DNA of 64,000 nucleotides from Streptomyces changanensis (GCF_024600715.1 NZ_CP102332.1:5022001-5086000); one strand, 5' to 3'. Positions 1-9,203 are shown, counted from the first letter of the stretch. The notes: generated from the letters alone by a model not told the origin. A program made the numbers and translations.

Positions 1-703
1 GGTAGCAGGAGCGGCGCAGCCGACCGTAGACGTACAGGCGGCGGTCGGGTCGGTCGCCCGGCATGGTCCGGCGGTCGAAGCGGTGCTTGTTCGCCTCCAG
101 GAGGCGGTGCGCCGTCGCGACGAGCCGCTCGGGCACGCCGGTCTCCAGCTCCCCGACGGGCAGCCACGGCGTCACCCGCGCCAGCCACGCGAGCTCGCAC
201 TTGTAGACGTTGCCGATGCCGGCGAGGTTGCGCTGGTCGAGCAGCGCTTCACCGAGCGGGCGGGCCGGGTCCGCGACGACCCGGCGCACCGCCTCCTCGA
301 AGTCCCAGTCCGGGCCCAGCAGGTCCGGCCCGAGGTGGCCGACGACGGTCGGCTCGTCCACCGTCCGCAGCAGGTCCAGCACGGGCAGCCGGTAGCCGAC
401 CGCGGTCTGCTCGGCGGTGCCCAGGACCGCGCGGATCTGGTGGTCGGGGCCGCCGCGCCAGCGCTCGCCCGCCGTGAACAGCCGCCAGGAGCCGTCCATC
501 CGCAGGTGCGAGTGGAGGGTCAGGCCCCCCTCGATCCGGGTCAGCAGGTGCTTGCCGCGCGGTGTGACGTCGATGACCGTGCGCCCGGTGAGGTCCACCG
601 TCGCCAGCTTCGGCACCCGCAGGTCCGACCGGGTCAGAAGGCGACCGGCGAGGGCGCCGTGGAGGCGGTGGGCGGTGAGCCAGATCGTGTCTCCTTCGGG
701 CAT
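1..703 (-). CDS. Fpg/Nei-family DNA glycosylase (Nei2-type), 3' end cut by window edge
   Basis: This is a bifunctional base-excision-repair glycosylase/AP lyase of the formamidopyrimidine/endonuclease VIII family, which removes oxidised bases. The frame starts with MPEGD: after loss of Met, Pro2 is the family's Schiff-base nucleophile and Glu3 the catalytic acid. Further in are the LHSHLRMDG stretch typical of the beta-sandwich domain and the helix-two-turn-helix region around LLDQRNLAGIGNVY. About 234 codons are visible; the C-terminal zinc finger region would lie beyond position 1, so its state is unknown. It lies 195 nt downstream of lhr on the same strand, an arrangement common in actinomycetes that suggests joint expression in repair. 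The start at 703 is chosen because the catalytic Pro must be residue 2. The choice of Nei2 rather than Fpg rests on the MPEGDT N-terminus and the Lhr neighbour. Confidence 0.9.
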   Translation of the reverse strand, partial: MPEGDTIWLTAHRLHGALAGRLLTRSDLRVPKLATVDLTGRTVIDVTPRGKHLLTRIEGGLTLHSHLRMDGSWRLFTAGERWRGGPDHQIRAVLGTAEQTAVGYRLPVLDLLRTVDEPTVVGHLGPDLLGPDWDFEEAVRRVVADPARPLGEALLDQRNLAGIGNVYKCELAWLARVTPWLPVGELETGVPERLVATAHRLLEANKHRFDRRTMPGDRPDRRLYVYGRLRRSCY

Positions 704-898
704 GGGTCCATGATGCTCGGGCCCGGCCCGTCCACACCCGTACGCGGCGCGTCAACGCCGCCGCCCGTCCCCCGCCGGCAGGCGGCGCGCCCACGCCTTC
801 GCGGCGCGTCCACGTCCGTACGGGGCCCGGGCTACGGGCCCGCAGGCGACGCGTACGGGGGCCTCGCTGGGCACGCACGCCGCCCGCACGCGGCCCCG
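704..898. other. intergenic, lhr to nei, low-complexity GC-rich
   Basis: There is no convincing gene here. The stretch has several diverged copies of a CGGCGCGTC(C/A)ACG-like word (near 743 and 800) and short GGGCCCG-type inverted repeats around 823-842. It may hold a weak terminator or promoter between lhr and nei, but I cannot assign one. Confidence 0.3.
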
Positions 899-3800
899 CT
901 ACGCGCGCAGGCGCAGACCTCGCGGCGTGGCGTGGAAGCCCGCCGCCTCCAGGGCGCGGGAGAGCGGGGACGTCAGGGCGGCCGTGCCGTTGATCCGCTC
1001 CACCGTGACCGTGCCCAGCGCGCCGGCGCGGGCGGCCGCGGCGAGTTCGCCCGCCGCGGCCTGGAGGGCGGGGGTGTCCGGATCGGTGGCCCACGACAGC
1101 AGCGTCTTGCCGCCGCGCTCCACGTACAGCGTCAATTCGCCGTCGACCAGCACCACCAGGGAGCCGGCCTTGCGGCCCGGTTTGTGCGAGGCGCCGGCCG
1201 GCGGCTCCGGCCAGGACAGGGCGGCGCCGTACGCGTTGGCCGGGTCGGCGGCGGCGAGCACCACCGCCTGCGGGGCGGTGCTGCCCTCGGCGCGGTCCCG
1301 GGCCGACGCGGCGGCCCGCAGCCGGTCCACGGCACCGTCCATGGCGAACTGGGCGGCGCCCAGGCCCTCCACGACGTACCCGCGCCGGGCCTGGCCGCTG
1401 TCCTCGAACACGGACAGGACCCGGTACGTGGCGGAGAAGCCGCCCTCGACGCCCTCGGCGGCCACCGCTCCGCGCGTGACGACGCCGTGCCGGTCGAGCA
1501 GGGTGCGGGCCAGGGCGTGCGCGCGGTGCGTGGGCTCCGGCTCGGTGGGCGGCAGCAGCGACCAGCGGCCGCTCACCGTGGGCGGGCCGGAGCGGGACGC
1601 GGGCCGGGCCGCCGCCGTGAGCGTGCCGTACCGGCCGCGGGGGACCGGGCGTCGCGCGCGGTGCGCCGTGGAACCCGCCGTGCGGCCCGAGCCGAGCATG
1701 GCGCGCAGCGGGGCCAGGGTGTCGTTGGTGAGCCGTCCCGACCAGGCCAGGTCCCACACGGCGTCGGCCAGGGCGGGGTCCGTCGCCTCCGGGTGTGTGG
1801 TGGCGCGGACCTGGTCGGCGATCTGGCGGAAGAACAGCCCGTACCCGCCGGACAGGGCCGTGAGCACCGACTCGTGCAGCGCGGTCAGCTCCAGCGGGTG
1901 GGGCGGCGGGAGGAGCAGGGGCGCGGCGTCGGCGAGGTACAACGACACCCAGCCGTCCTTGCCGGGCAGGGCGCCCGCGCCCGCCCAGACGACCTCGCCG
2001 GTGGTCGTGAGCTCGTCGAGGAGGGTGGGGGTGTAGTCGCGGACGCGGGACGGCAGGACCAGCCGCTCCAGCGCCGACGCGGGCACGGGAGCACCCTGCA
2101 ACTGCTCGACCGCCCGGGCCAGGCCGTCGAGGCCGCGCAGGCTGCTGCCGCCCACGTGCTGCCACTGGGGCAGGAACGCGGCGAGGGCGGCGGGCGCCAC
2201 CGGCTCCAGCTCCTGGCGCAGCGCGGCCAGGGAGCGGCGCCGCAGCCGGCGCAGGACGGTGGCGTCGCACCACTCCTGGCCGATACCGGAGGGATGGAAC
2301 TCGCCCTGTACGACGCGGCCGCCCGCGGCGAGCCGGTGCAGGGCCCCGTCGGTGACGGCCGTGCCGAGACCGAACCGTGCGGCGGCGTCCGCTGAGGTGA
2401 ACGGGCCGTGCGTGCGGGCGAAGCGCGCCAGGAGGTCGCCCAGCGGGTCCTTCACCGGTTCGGTGAACGCCTCGGGGACACCGACCGGCAGGGCCGTGCC
2501 GAGAGCGTCGCGCAGCCGTCCCGCGTCCTCCACGGCGGCCCAGTGGTCGGCGCCCGTGATCCGCACCCGAATCGTCCGGCGGGTCGCCGCGAGCTCCCGC
2601 GCCCACGCCGGGTCGGCGCCCCGCTCCGTCAGCTCGGCGTCGGTGAGCGGGCCGAGTACGCGCAGGGCGTCCGCGACCGCCTCGGCGTCCTTCAGCCGCC
2701 GGTCGTCCGTGCGCCACTGCAACTCCCGCTCCAGCTCGGCCAGGACCTCGGGGTCGAGCAGCTCGCGCAGCTCCGCCTGGCCCAGCAGCTCCGACAGCAG
2801 CCGCGAGTCCAGCGACAGGGCGGCGGCGCGGCGCTCGGCGAGCGGCGAGTCGCCCTCGTACAGGAACTGCGCCACGTATCCGAAGAGGAGCGAGCGGGCG
2901 AACGGCGACGGCTCCGGCGTCGTCACCTCCACCAGCCGCACGCGCCGCGCCTCCAGGTCGCCCATCAGCTCCTTCAGGCCCGGCACGTCGAACACGTCCT
3001 GCAGGCACTCCCGGACGGCCTCCAGGACGATGGGGAACGAACCGAACTCGCTGGCGACCTCGAGGAGTTGCGCCGCGCGCTGGCGCTGCTGCCACAGGGG
3101 CGTGCGCCGGCCCGGGGTGCGCCGGGGGAGCAGCAGCGCACGGGCCGCGCACTCCCGGAAACGGGACGCGAACAGCGCCGAACCGCCGACCTGTTCGGTG
3201 ACGATCCGGTCGACCTCGGCGCGGTCGAAGACGACGTCGGCGGCGCCGATCGGGGACTGCTCGCTGTCGTACTCCAGTCCGCCGCCCGGCGCGGCGGGCG
3301 CGGCCGGGTCCTGGTCGAGGAAGTCCAGGCCCATCAGGTCGGCGTCCGGCAGGCGCAGCACGATGCCGTCGTCGGCGTGCATGACCTGCGCGTCCATGCC
3401 GTACCGCTCGGCGAGGCGGGCGCCGAGCGCGAGCGCCCACGGGGCGTGCACCTGCGCCCCGAACGGCGAGTGCACGACGACGCGCCAGTCGCCCAGCTCG
3501 TCACGGAACCGCTCCACCAGGATCGTCCGGTCGTCGGGGACGTGCCCGCAGGCACGGCGCTGCTCGTCGAGGTATCCCAGGACGTTCTCCGCGGCCCACG
3601 CGTCGAGCCCCGCGGCGGTCAGCCGCAGTCGCGCGTCCTGCGGCGTCAGCGAGCCGATCTCGCGCAGGAACGCCCCGAGGGCCCGGCCCAGTTCGAGCGG
3701 GCGGCCCAGCTGGTCGCCCTTCCAGAACGGCAGCCGGCCCGGCACGCCCGGCGCGGGCGACACCAGCACCCGGTCGCGGGTGATGTCCTCGATCCGCCAC

Positions 3801-5545
3801 GACGACGTGCCGAGCGTGAACACGTCACCGACGCGCGACTCGTACACCATCTCCTCGTCGAGCTCACCGACGCGGCCGCCGCCCCGCTTGGGGTCGGCGC
3901 CGGCCAGGAACACGCCGAACAGGCCCCGGTCGGGGATGGTGCCGCCGGAGGTGACGGCGAGCCGCTGGGCGCCCGGGCGCCCGGTGATCGCGCCGGTGAT
4001 CCGGTCCCACACCACACGCGGCCGAAGCTCCGCGAACGCGTCCGACGGGTAACGGCCGGCGAGCATGTCGAGGACGGCCGTGAACGCCGACTCGGGCAGC
4101 GAGGCGAAGGGGGCGGCCCGCCGCACCAGGGCCAGCAAGTCGTCGTAGCTCCACGTGTCCAGCGCGACCATCGCGACCAGCTGCTGGGCGAGCACGTCCA
4201 GCGGGTTGGCGGGGACCCGCAGCGACTCGATGGCGCCCTGGCGCATCCGCTCCGTCACCACGGCCGACTGCACCAGGTCGCCCCGGTACTTCGGGAACAC
4301 CACGCCCCGCGACACGGCGCCCACCTGGTGCCCGGCCCGGCCCACGCGCTGCAGCCCGGACGCGACCGACGGCGGCGACTCCACCTGGACGACGAGGTCG
4401 ACCGCGCCCATGTCGATGCCCAGCTCCAGACTGGACGTCGCCACCACCGCCGGCAGCCGGCCCGCCTTCAGGTCCTCCTCGACCAGGGCCCGCTGCTCCT
4501 TGGAGACCGAGCCGTGGTGCGCCCGCGCCAGCAGCGCGGGAGCGCCCTTCGCGGCACCGGACTGGGCCATCAGCTCCGCCGGGGAGGCGTCGGCGGGCAG
4601 CGGCTCGCCCGTCGCCCGCTCGTACGCGATCTCGTTGAGCCGGTTGCACAGGCGCTCCGCGAGCCGCCGGGAGTTGGCGAAGACGATCGTCGAGCGGTGC
4701 GCCTGGACCAGGTCCGCGATCCGTTCCTCCACGTGCGGCCAGATGGACGCCTTCTCGGCCGGCCCGCCCCCGCCACCGCTGTCGGCGGCGGGGGCGCCGC
4801 CGAGCTCGCCGAGGTCCTCGACGGGAACGACCACGGACAGGTCGAACTCCTTGCCCGAGGGGGGCTGGACCACCTCGACCCGCCGCTGCGGCGACAGGAA
4901 CCGCGCGACCTCGTCCACCGGCCGGACCGTCGCCGACAGGCCGATGCGGCGCGCGGGCCGGGGCAGGAGCTCGTCCAGCCGCTCCAGGGAGAGCGCGAGG
5001 TGGGCGCCGCGCTTGGTGCCGGCGACGGCGTGCACCTCGTCGAGGATGACCGTCTCCACTCCCGCCAGCGCGTCCCGGGTGGCCGAGGTGAGCATGAGGA
5101 AGAGCGACTCGGGCGTGGTGATCAGGATGTCCGGGGGGCGCGTCGCCAGCGAGCGCCGCTCGGCGGCCGGGGTGTCGCCCGAGCGGATGCCGACCCGCAC
5201 CTCCGGCTCCGGCAGCCCCCGCCGCACGGCCTCCTGCCGGATGCCCGTCAGCGGACTGCGGAGGTTCCGCTCGACGTCGACGGCGAGGGCCTTGAGCGGC
5301 GACACGTACAGGACGCGGCAGCGCTTCTTCGCGTCGGCGGGCGGCGGCGTCGACGCGAGCCGGTCCAGGGCCGCCAGGAAGGCGGCGAGCGTCTTGCCGG
5401 AGCCGGTCGGCGCCACGACCAGCACGTCCGACCCGGCGCCGATCGCCCGCCAGGCGCCCTCCTGGGCGGGCGTGGGCGCGTCGAACGCCCCCGTGAACCA
5501 GCCGCGGGTCGCGGGGGAGAAGGAGTCGAGTGCGGTCCCGGCCAT
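899..5545 (-). CDS. lhr: Large superfamily 2 helicase Lhr
   Basis: Lhr is a long ATP-dependent 3'-5' DNA translocase/helicase linked to DNA repair; the mycobacterial enzyme is the characterised model. The predicted protein is 1,548 residues, the usual size of the full-length family. Visible motifs are Walker A APTGSGKT at about residues 45-52, the DEVH box at 169-172 in VILDEVHAV, and an SAT motif near 205. The second RecA fold holds TSSLELGIDMGAVD and RVGRAGHQ. The long C-terminal half (about residue 860 onward) carries the winged-helix and beta-barrel modules of the Lhr family. The start ATG at 5545 has a GGTGG just upstream; an in-frame ATG at 5554 is possible. The divergent gene at 5637 begins only 91 nt away, so the two promoters share a short region. 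The nei-type glycosylase follows. Confidence 0.95.
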   Translation of the reverse strand: MAGTALDSFSPATRGWFTGAFDAPTPAQEGAWRAIGAGSDVLVVAPTGSGKTLAAFLAALDRLASTPPPADAKKRCRVLYVSPLKALAVDVERNLRSPLTGIRQEAVRRGLPEPEVRVGIRSGDTPAAERRSLATRPPDILITTPESLFLMLTSATRDALAGVETVILDEVHAVAGTKRGAHLALSLERLDELLPRPARRIGLSATVRPVDEVARFLSPQRRVEVVQPPSGKEFDLSVVVPVEDLGELGGAPAADSGGGGGPAEKASIWPHVEERIADLVQAHRSTIVFANSRRLAERLCNRLNEIAYERATGEPLPADASPAELMAQSGAAKGAPALLARAHHGSVSKEQRALVEEDLKAGRLPAVVATSSLELGIDMGAVDLVVQVESPPSVASGLQRVGRAGHQVGAVSRGVVFPKYRGDLVQSAVVTERMRQGAIESLRVPANPLDVLAQQLVAMVALDTWSYDDLLALVRRAAPFASLPESAFTAVLDMLAGRYPSDAFAELRPRVVWDRITGAITGRPGAQRLAVTSGGTIPDRGLFGVFLAGADPKRGGGRVGELDEEMVYESRVGDVFTLGTSSWRIEDITRDRVLVSPAPGVPGRLPFWKGDQLGRPLELGRALGAFLREIGSLTPQDARLRLTAAGLDAWAAENVLGYLDEQRRACGHVPDDRTILVERFRDELGDWRVVVHSPFGAQVHAPWALALGARLAERYGMDAQVMHADDGIVLRLPDADLMGLDFLDQDPAAPAAPGGGLEYDSEQSPIGAADVVFDRAEVDRIVTEQVGGSALFASRFRECAARALLLPRRTPGRRTPLWQQRQRAAQLLEVASEFGSFPIVLEAVRECLQDVFDVPGLKELMGDLEARRVRLVEVTTPEPSPFARSLLFGYVAQFLYEGDSPLAERRAAALSLDSRLLSELLGQAELRELLDPEVLAELERELQWRTDDRRLKDAEAVADALRVLGPLTDAELTERGADPAWARELAATRRTIRVRITGADHWAAVEDAGRLRDALGTALPVGVPEAFTEPVKDPLGDLLARFARTHGPFTSADAAARFGLGTAVTDGALHRLAAGGRVVQGEFHPSGIGQEWCDATVLRRLRRRSLAALRQELEPVAPAALAAFLPQWQHVGGSSLRGLDGLARAVEQLQGAPVPASALERLVLPSRVRDYTPTLLDELTTTGEVVWAGAGALPGKDGWVSLYLADAAPLLLPPPHPLELTALHESVLTALSGGYGLFFRQIADQVRATTHPEATDPALADAVWDLAWSGRLTNDTLAPLRAMLGSGRTAGSTAHRARRPVPRGRYGTLTAAARPASRSGPPTVSGRWSLLPPTEPEPTHRAHALARTLLDRHGVVTRGAVAAEGVEGGFSATYRVLSVFEDSGQARRGYVVEGLGAAQFAMDGAVDRLRAAASARDRAEGSTAPQAVVLAAADPANAYGAALSWPEPPAGASHKPGRKAGSLVVLVDGELTLYVERGGKTLLSWATDPDTPALQAAAGELAAAARAGALGTVTVERINGTAALTSPLSRALEAAGFHATPRGLRLRA

Positions 5546-5636
5546 GTCCACCATCGTGCACCGCGCCACTGACAAAGGCCGTCCACGGGGCGGACACGCA
5601 GGTCAGGAAGGGTGGGCCGGGACGCAGAATGGAGTC

Positions 5637-6509
5637 ATGGGGAGTAATCCGGGCGGCGACCGGGCCGACGAGTGGGCCAGGCACTGGCAGTACCCGGGCG
5701 TGCCCGGGCTCGACCTGCTGCGCGCCCGCTACATCCGCCACGCCTTCTCCCGCCACAGCCACGAGGGGTACGTCCTCGGCGCGGTCCGCCGGGGCGTCGA
5801 GGACGTGGTGCTGCCGGACGGCACGATCCAGGCCCGCCCCGGCACGGTCGTGATGATCAACCCGGAGGTGCCGCACTCCGCGCACGCCGGGGTGCCCGAG
5901 GGCTGGTCGTACGCCACGCTCTACCCCTCGTCGCGGCTGGTCGCGGGCATCGCCGAGGAGGAGACCACCCTGCGCGGCACCGTCGCGTTCACCGAGACGA
6001 TCGTCGAGGACGAGAGCACGGCGCGGCTGGTGCGGGCCGTGCACCGGGCCGCCGAGGAGGGCAACGCCCTGGCCGCCGACACCGTCCTGCGCGTCGCCGT
6101 CGCCCGCCTCCTGCGCCGCCACGGCCGCAGCGCCCCGCCCCGCGCGCCCCTCGTCGCCGGGGCCCGCGCCGCCGCCACCGCGCGCGAGGTGCTCCTCGAC
6201 CGCATGGCCGCACCGCCCTCCCTGGAGGAGCTCGCCCGGGAGCTGGACACCAGCCCCTTCGCGCTGCTGCGGGCCTTCAAGGCGGCGTACGGGATGCCGC
6301 CCCACACATGGCTCACCAACGCGCGCGTACGGGCCGCCCGCCGCCTCCTGGAGGACGGTACGGCGCCTGCCGCGGCGGCCGCGGCGGTCGGTTTCAGCGA
6401 CCAGCCGCACCTGAACCGGCACTTCACCCGGATCGTGGGGGTGCCGCCCGGCGCGTACCAGCGTGAGCGCGCAAGAACGTACAAGACCGGTCGGCAGGGG
6501 CCGCCGTAG
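5637..6509 (+). CDS. AraC-family transcriptional regulator
   Basis: This 290-residue regulator has an N-terminal cupin-like ligand domain (AraC_binding type, around RHSHEGYVLGAV and the PGTVVMINPEVPHSA stretch, residues 30-90). The C-terminal double helix-turn-helix covers roughly residues 180-275, ending in the AraC signature region AVGFSDQPHLNRHF. GGAG precedes the ATG at 5637. It is transcribed toward and almost touches the azlC-azlD pair (10 nt gap to the GTG chosen for azlC), so it probably controls that exporter and may be cotranscribed with it. The ligand is not evident from sequence; AraC proteins next to AzlCD usually respond to an amino acid, which is inference here. Confidence 0.9.
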   Translation: MGSNPGGDRADEWARHWQYPGVPGLDLLRARYIRHAFSRHSHEGYVLGAVRRGVEDVVLPDGTIQARPGTVVMINPEVPHSAHAGVPEGWSYATLYPSSRLVAGIAEEETTLRGTVAFTETIVEDESTARLVRAVHRAAEEGNALAADTVLRVAVARLLRRHGRSAPPRAPLVAGARAAATAREVLLDRMAAPPSLEELARELDTSPFALLRAFKAAYGMPPHTWLTNARVRAARRLLEDGTAPAAAAAAVGFSDQPHLNRHFTRIVGVPPGAYQRERARTYKTGRQGPP

Positions 6510-6519
6510 CGTCCCGGGC

Positions 6520-7371
6520 GTGGCAGAACGAAACACAGCAGCAGCACATCCCGCCGGTCCGCCCGGTGCACCGCCCGCCGGGCCGAGCGGTACGGAGCCG
6601 CGCCCGGTGGGGCGGGACACGGTGGGCTCGCGCGTGACGGGGCCGGACACGGCGGGATCGCGTGTGGTCGGCTCGGACGGGGTGGAGCCGGGGACGGGGA
6701 AGCCGGACAGGGCCGTCGTGCGGGACTCCCTCGGCGTGGGTGTCGCCGTCGGACTCTCCGGCTTCGCCTTCGGCGTGACCTCGGTCGGCGCGGGCCTCGA
6801 CCTCCTCCAGACCTGCGCCCTCAGCCTGCTCGTCTTCACCGGCGCCTCACAGTTCGCCCTCGTCGGCGCGCTCGCCGCCGGAGGCAACCCCTTCACCGCC
6901 GCCGCTGGAGCCTTCTTCCTCGGCACGCGCAACGCCTTCTACGGACTGCGCCTGTCGCAGCTGCTGGCGCTCCCGCGCGCGGTGCGCCCGTTCGCCGCGC
7001 ACTGGGTGATCGACGAGACCGCCGCGGTGTCCCTCGCCCAGCCGGACCGCCGCGCCGCGCGGATCGGCTTCACGGTCACCGGCCTGACCCTCTACGTGCT
7101 GTGGAACCTCACCACGCTCCTCGGCGCGCTCGGCGCCGAGGCCATCGGCGACACCGCCGCCTGGGGCCTGGACGCGGCCGGGCCCGCGGTCTTCCTCGCC
7201 CTGCTCGCCCCCATGCTGCGTACGGCCACGGAGCGGGCCGTCGCCGGACTCGCGGTCCTCCTCGGGCTCGGCTTCCTGCCGGTGCTGCCCGCCGGAGTGC
7301 CCGTGCTCGTGGCGGCACTGGCCGCACCCGCCGTGCTGTGGCTCAAGGGACGCGGGGAGGCCGGACGATGA
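6520..7371 (+). CDS. azlC: AzlC family branched-chain amino acid exporter, large subunit
   Basis: AzlC is the large membrane subunit of the two-component AzlCD exporter (YgaZH/BrnFE family) for branched-chain and related amino acids. The core begins near the VRDSLGVGVAVGLSGFAFG segment and shows several hydrophobic spans with the family pattern FTGASQFALVG and FFLGTRNAFYGL. The first 65-70 residues (Pro, Gly, Val and Thr rich) are not typical of the family and may be a disordered cytoplasmic tail or an over-called start. A GTG at 6520 lies just after the upstream stop; a GTG at 6463 would overlap the AraC gene by 47 nt. Neither has a clear ribosome binding site. The stop overlaps the start of azlD (ATGA), so the two are translationally coupled. 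Confidence 0.85.
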   Translation: MAERNTAAAHPAGPPGAPPAGPSGTEPRPVGRDTVGSRVTGPDTAGSRVVGSDGVEPGTGKPDRAVVRDSLGVGVAVGLSGFAFGVTSVGAGLDLLQTCALSLLVFTGASQFALVGALAAGGNPFTAAAGAFFLGTRNAFYGLRLSQLLALPRAVRPFAAHWVIDETAAVSLAQPDRRAARIGFTVTGLTLYVLWNLTTLLGALGAEAIGDTAAWGLDAAGPAVFLALLAPMLRTATERAVAGLAVLLGLGFLPVLPAGVPVLVAALAAPAVLWLKGRGEAGR

Positions 7372-7685
7372 ACGGGACCGGGATCTGGATCGCTGTCGGC
7401 CTGACGGCCGTCGGCTGCTATCTGCTCAAGCTCGGCGGACTGCTGGTGCCGGCCGAGACGCTGGAGCGCCCGCTGGTACGGCGCCTGTCGGGGCTGCTGC
7501 CGGTGGCCCTGCTCGCCGCGCTCACCGCCCAGCAGACGTTCGCCTCCGGGGGTGCGCTGGTCCTCGACGCGCGCGCGGCCGGTATCGCGGCGGCCGCCCT
7601 CGCCCTGCTGCTGCGCGCGCCGTTCCTGGTGGTCGTCGCCGCGGCCGTGGTGGTGACGGCGGGGGTCCGGGCGCTGGGCGGCTGA
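7368..7685 (+). CDS. azlD: AzlD family branched-chain amino acid exporter, small subunit
   Basis: AzlD is a small integral membrane partner of AzlC. The 105-residue protein has about four hydrophobic segments: an N-terminal span containing AVGLTAVGCYLLKLGG, a second in GLLPVALLAALTAQQTF, and a C-terminal pair rich in Ala and Val. Length and order match AzlD/BrnE/YgaH. The ATG at 7368 overlaps the azlC TGA by 4 nt. It ends 106 nt before a convergent gene, with a hairpin between them. Substrate is inferred from the family, not seen in the sequence. Confidence 0.88.
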   Translation: MNGTGIWIAVGLTAVGCYLLKLGGLLVPAETLERPLVRRLSGLLPVALLAALTAQQTFASGGALVLDARAAGIAAAALALLLRAPFLVVVAAAVVVTAGVRALGG

Positions 7686-7748
7686 CCGTCCGCGCCGCGC
7701 GCTGCCGGTGGTGCCGGTCGGGCGTGCCGCGCCGGCCCGGGTACGGCA

Positions 7749-7778
7749 CGGCACGGGCGGGGCGGCGGGCCCGTGCCG
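7749..7778. terminator. hairpin between convergent azlD and the 7792 gene
   Basis: CGGCACGGGC at 7749-7758 pairs perfectly with GCCCGTGCCG at 7769-7778 around a 10-nt loop. It sits in the gap between two genes that end facing each other, so it could stop transcription from either side. There is no T-tract, as is usual in streptomycetes. Confidence 0.5.
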
Positions 7779-7791
7779 GTGCCGGGGCCGG

Positions 7792-8706
7792 TCAGTCGAC
7801 GGTGCGGCCGTGGGCCCGCAGGGTGCGCAGGGCCTCGATCGTGACGACCGGGCGGGCTTCCAGGGCCGTACCGGGGGCCCACTGGCGCCAGGTGACCGGC
7901 CATCCGCCGTCCTCGTCCTGCCGGGCCGCCAGGTGGTCCAGGGACCGGGCCATCTCCGCGTCGGTGAACCAGCCCCGGGCGAGGGAGTCCGGCACGCGCG
8001 CGTAGTCGTGCGGGAAGTGGTGCTCGCCCGGTGCGTACCCGGGTGCCGTCGGGTACGCGTCGACGCGGTCCGGCTCCAGCACCGCGAGCCGCCGCTCCCG
8101 CACCACGCGTCCGAGCCGGTCCGCCGCGGCCTCGGCCCGGGTGCGGTCCGGGACGCCGTCGAGGAACGCCACGGCCGCCTCCACCTCGTACGGGTGGGAC
8201 CGCCCCTCCTCGATGATCGAACCCACCGCCGCCCAGCAGAAGTCGGTCGCCCGGAACAGCCACGCGTGCCACACCTGGTTGCGGTGGAGCAGCCCCACCA
8301 CGGGGCCCGTGGCCAGCAGGTCGCTGGGCGGGTCGTCGACGACCGGGACGAACGGCGCGACGGGATAGCCACGGACGGACGGGTGGACGGCGGGCAGCGC
8401 CCCGTCGTACGTCGACACGGAGGTCAGGTACCGGCAGACGCGCTCCACGCGCCGCCCGCCGCACCGGCCGATCGAGTCGAGGACCCGCAGCGCGTGGGCG
8501 GTGTGCAGCGGTTGGCTGACCGGCCCCCGTACGTCCGGTTCCAGGGCGTACCCGTAGCCGCCGTCGTCGTTGGCGTACGGGGCGAGGGCGGCCTCGACGG
8601 CGTCGGCACTCCCGCCGAGGAAGTGGTAGGCGAACCGGTGCTGTTCGAGGACGCGAGCCGTGAGCCAGATGAACCGCTCGGCTCGCGCAAGGGGAGTTCC
8701 AGCCAT
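7792..8706 (-). CDS. conserved hypothetical, squalene-cyclase-like alpha-toroid fold
   Basis: This 304-residue protein has no assigned function. Two segments resemble the QW-type repeats of the prenyltransferase/squalene-cyclase (alpha/alpha toroid) superfamily: YANDDGGYGYALEPDVRG near residues 45-65 and RQDEDGGWPVTW near 265-277. Between them are Trp- and Arg-rich helices. The aspartate motifs of true terpene cyclases (DxDD or DDxxD) are not visible, so catalysis of that type is unlikely. ATG 8706 (MAGTP) is chosen over the in-frame ATG at 8718. It converges on azlD and is transcribed away from the DUF3046 gene. Confidence 0.7.
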   Translation of the reverse strand: MAGTPLARAERFIWLTARVLEQHRFAYHFLGGSADAVEAALAPYANDDGGYGYALEPDVRGPVSQPLHTAHALRVLDSIGRCGGRRVERVCRYLTSVSTYDGALPAVHPSVRGYPVAPFVPVVDDPPSDLLATGPVVGLLHRNQVWHAWLFRATDFCWAAVGSIIEEGRSHPYEVEAAVAFLDGVPDRTRAEAAADRLGRVVRERRLAVLEPDRVDAYPTAPGYAPGEHHFPHDYARVPDSLARGWFTDAEMARSLDHLAARQDEDGGWPVTWRQWAPGTALEARPVVTIEALRTLRAHGRTVD

Positions 8707-8797
8707 GTGTCGACCCATGTCCCGACCGTAGGGCGTGAACGACTGCCGTCGGGGCGTGGGGACCGGGCGGCACTCTCAGGAGCGCGATACTGGACGC

Positions 8798-8992
8798 ATG
8801 CGGTTGACGATTTTCTGGGAGCGGATGGCGGACCACTTCGGCGCGGCGTACGCCGAGTCCTTCGCCCGTGACCACGTGATGTCCGAACTGGGCGGCCGGA
8901 CGGTGTACGAGGCGCTGGACGCCGGCTGGGAGGCGAAGGACGTGTGGCGCGCCGTGTGCGCGGCCGTGGGCGTCCCCGCCGACAAGCGCTGA
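8798..8992 (+). CDS. DUF3046 small protein
   Basis: This 64-residue protein matches the actinobacterial DUF3046 family: it begins MRLTIFWERM, has a central LGGRTVYEALDAG and ends in a Val/Pro-rich VCAAVGVPADKR. The family is generally found a few genes from recA in actinobacteria, as it is here (recA starts about 6.5 kb downstream). Function is unknown. It is soluble, with no signal or membrane segment. The start ATG is the first residue of the family and no longer version is credible. Confidence 0.85.
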   Translation: MRLTIFWERMADHFGAAYAESFARDHVMSELGGRTVYEALDAGWEAKDVWRAVCAAVGVPADKR

Positions 8993-9116
8993 CCGGAGCT
9001 CCGGCGTCCGGTCCGCCCCCGGCCCCGCCGAGCCCCCGGCCCAGGGCGTCCGGCCTTCCCCCGCCCCCGGGCCTCGGGCCCCGGCCGTCCGGTCGGCCCG
9101 GGTCCGTCCGTCGGTC

Positions 9117-9179
9117 ACCCGGTCCGTCCACCAGCCGTCCGCCGACCGTCCACCGGCCGTCCGTGGCCGGTTGTCCACA
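9117..9179. repeat. CCGTCC-rich degenerate repeats and a DnaA-box-like site
   Basis: The region upstream of the AI-2E gene has repeated CCGTCCACC/CCGTCCGCC words on the plus strand from about 9122 to 9165. These are followed by TTGTCCACA at 9171-9179, which matches the preferred Streptomyces DnaA box. A lone box is probably not an origin. Confidence 0.45.
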
Positions 9180-9203
9180 GGGCCCCGGCGGGTTGTCGCA
9201 GCG

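Noticed and set aside
83..2395. 770-aa plus-strand open frame across the glycosylase and lhr
   Set aside because: It runs antisense to two clear genes, has Arg/Pro/Gly-rich non-protein-like composition and no family motif; it is a GC-frame artefact.
2408..5572. 1,054-aa plus-strand open frame opposite lhr
   Set aside because: It is the antisense shadow of the helicase gene, rich in Arg, Gln, Val and His in the typical shadow pattern.
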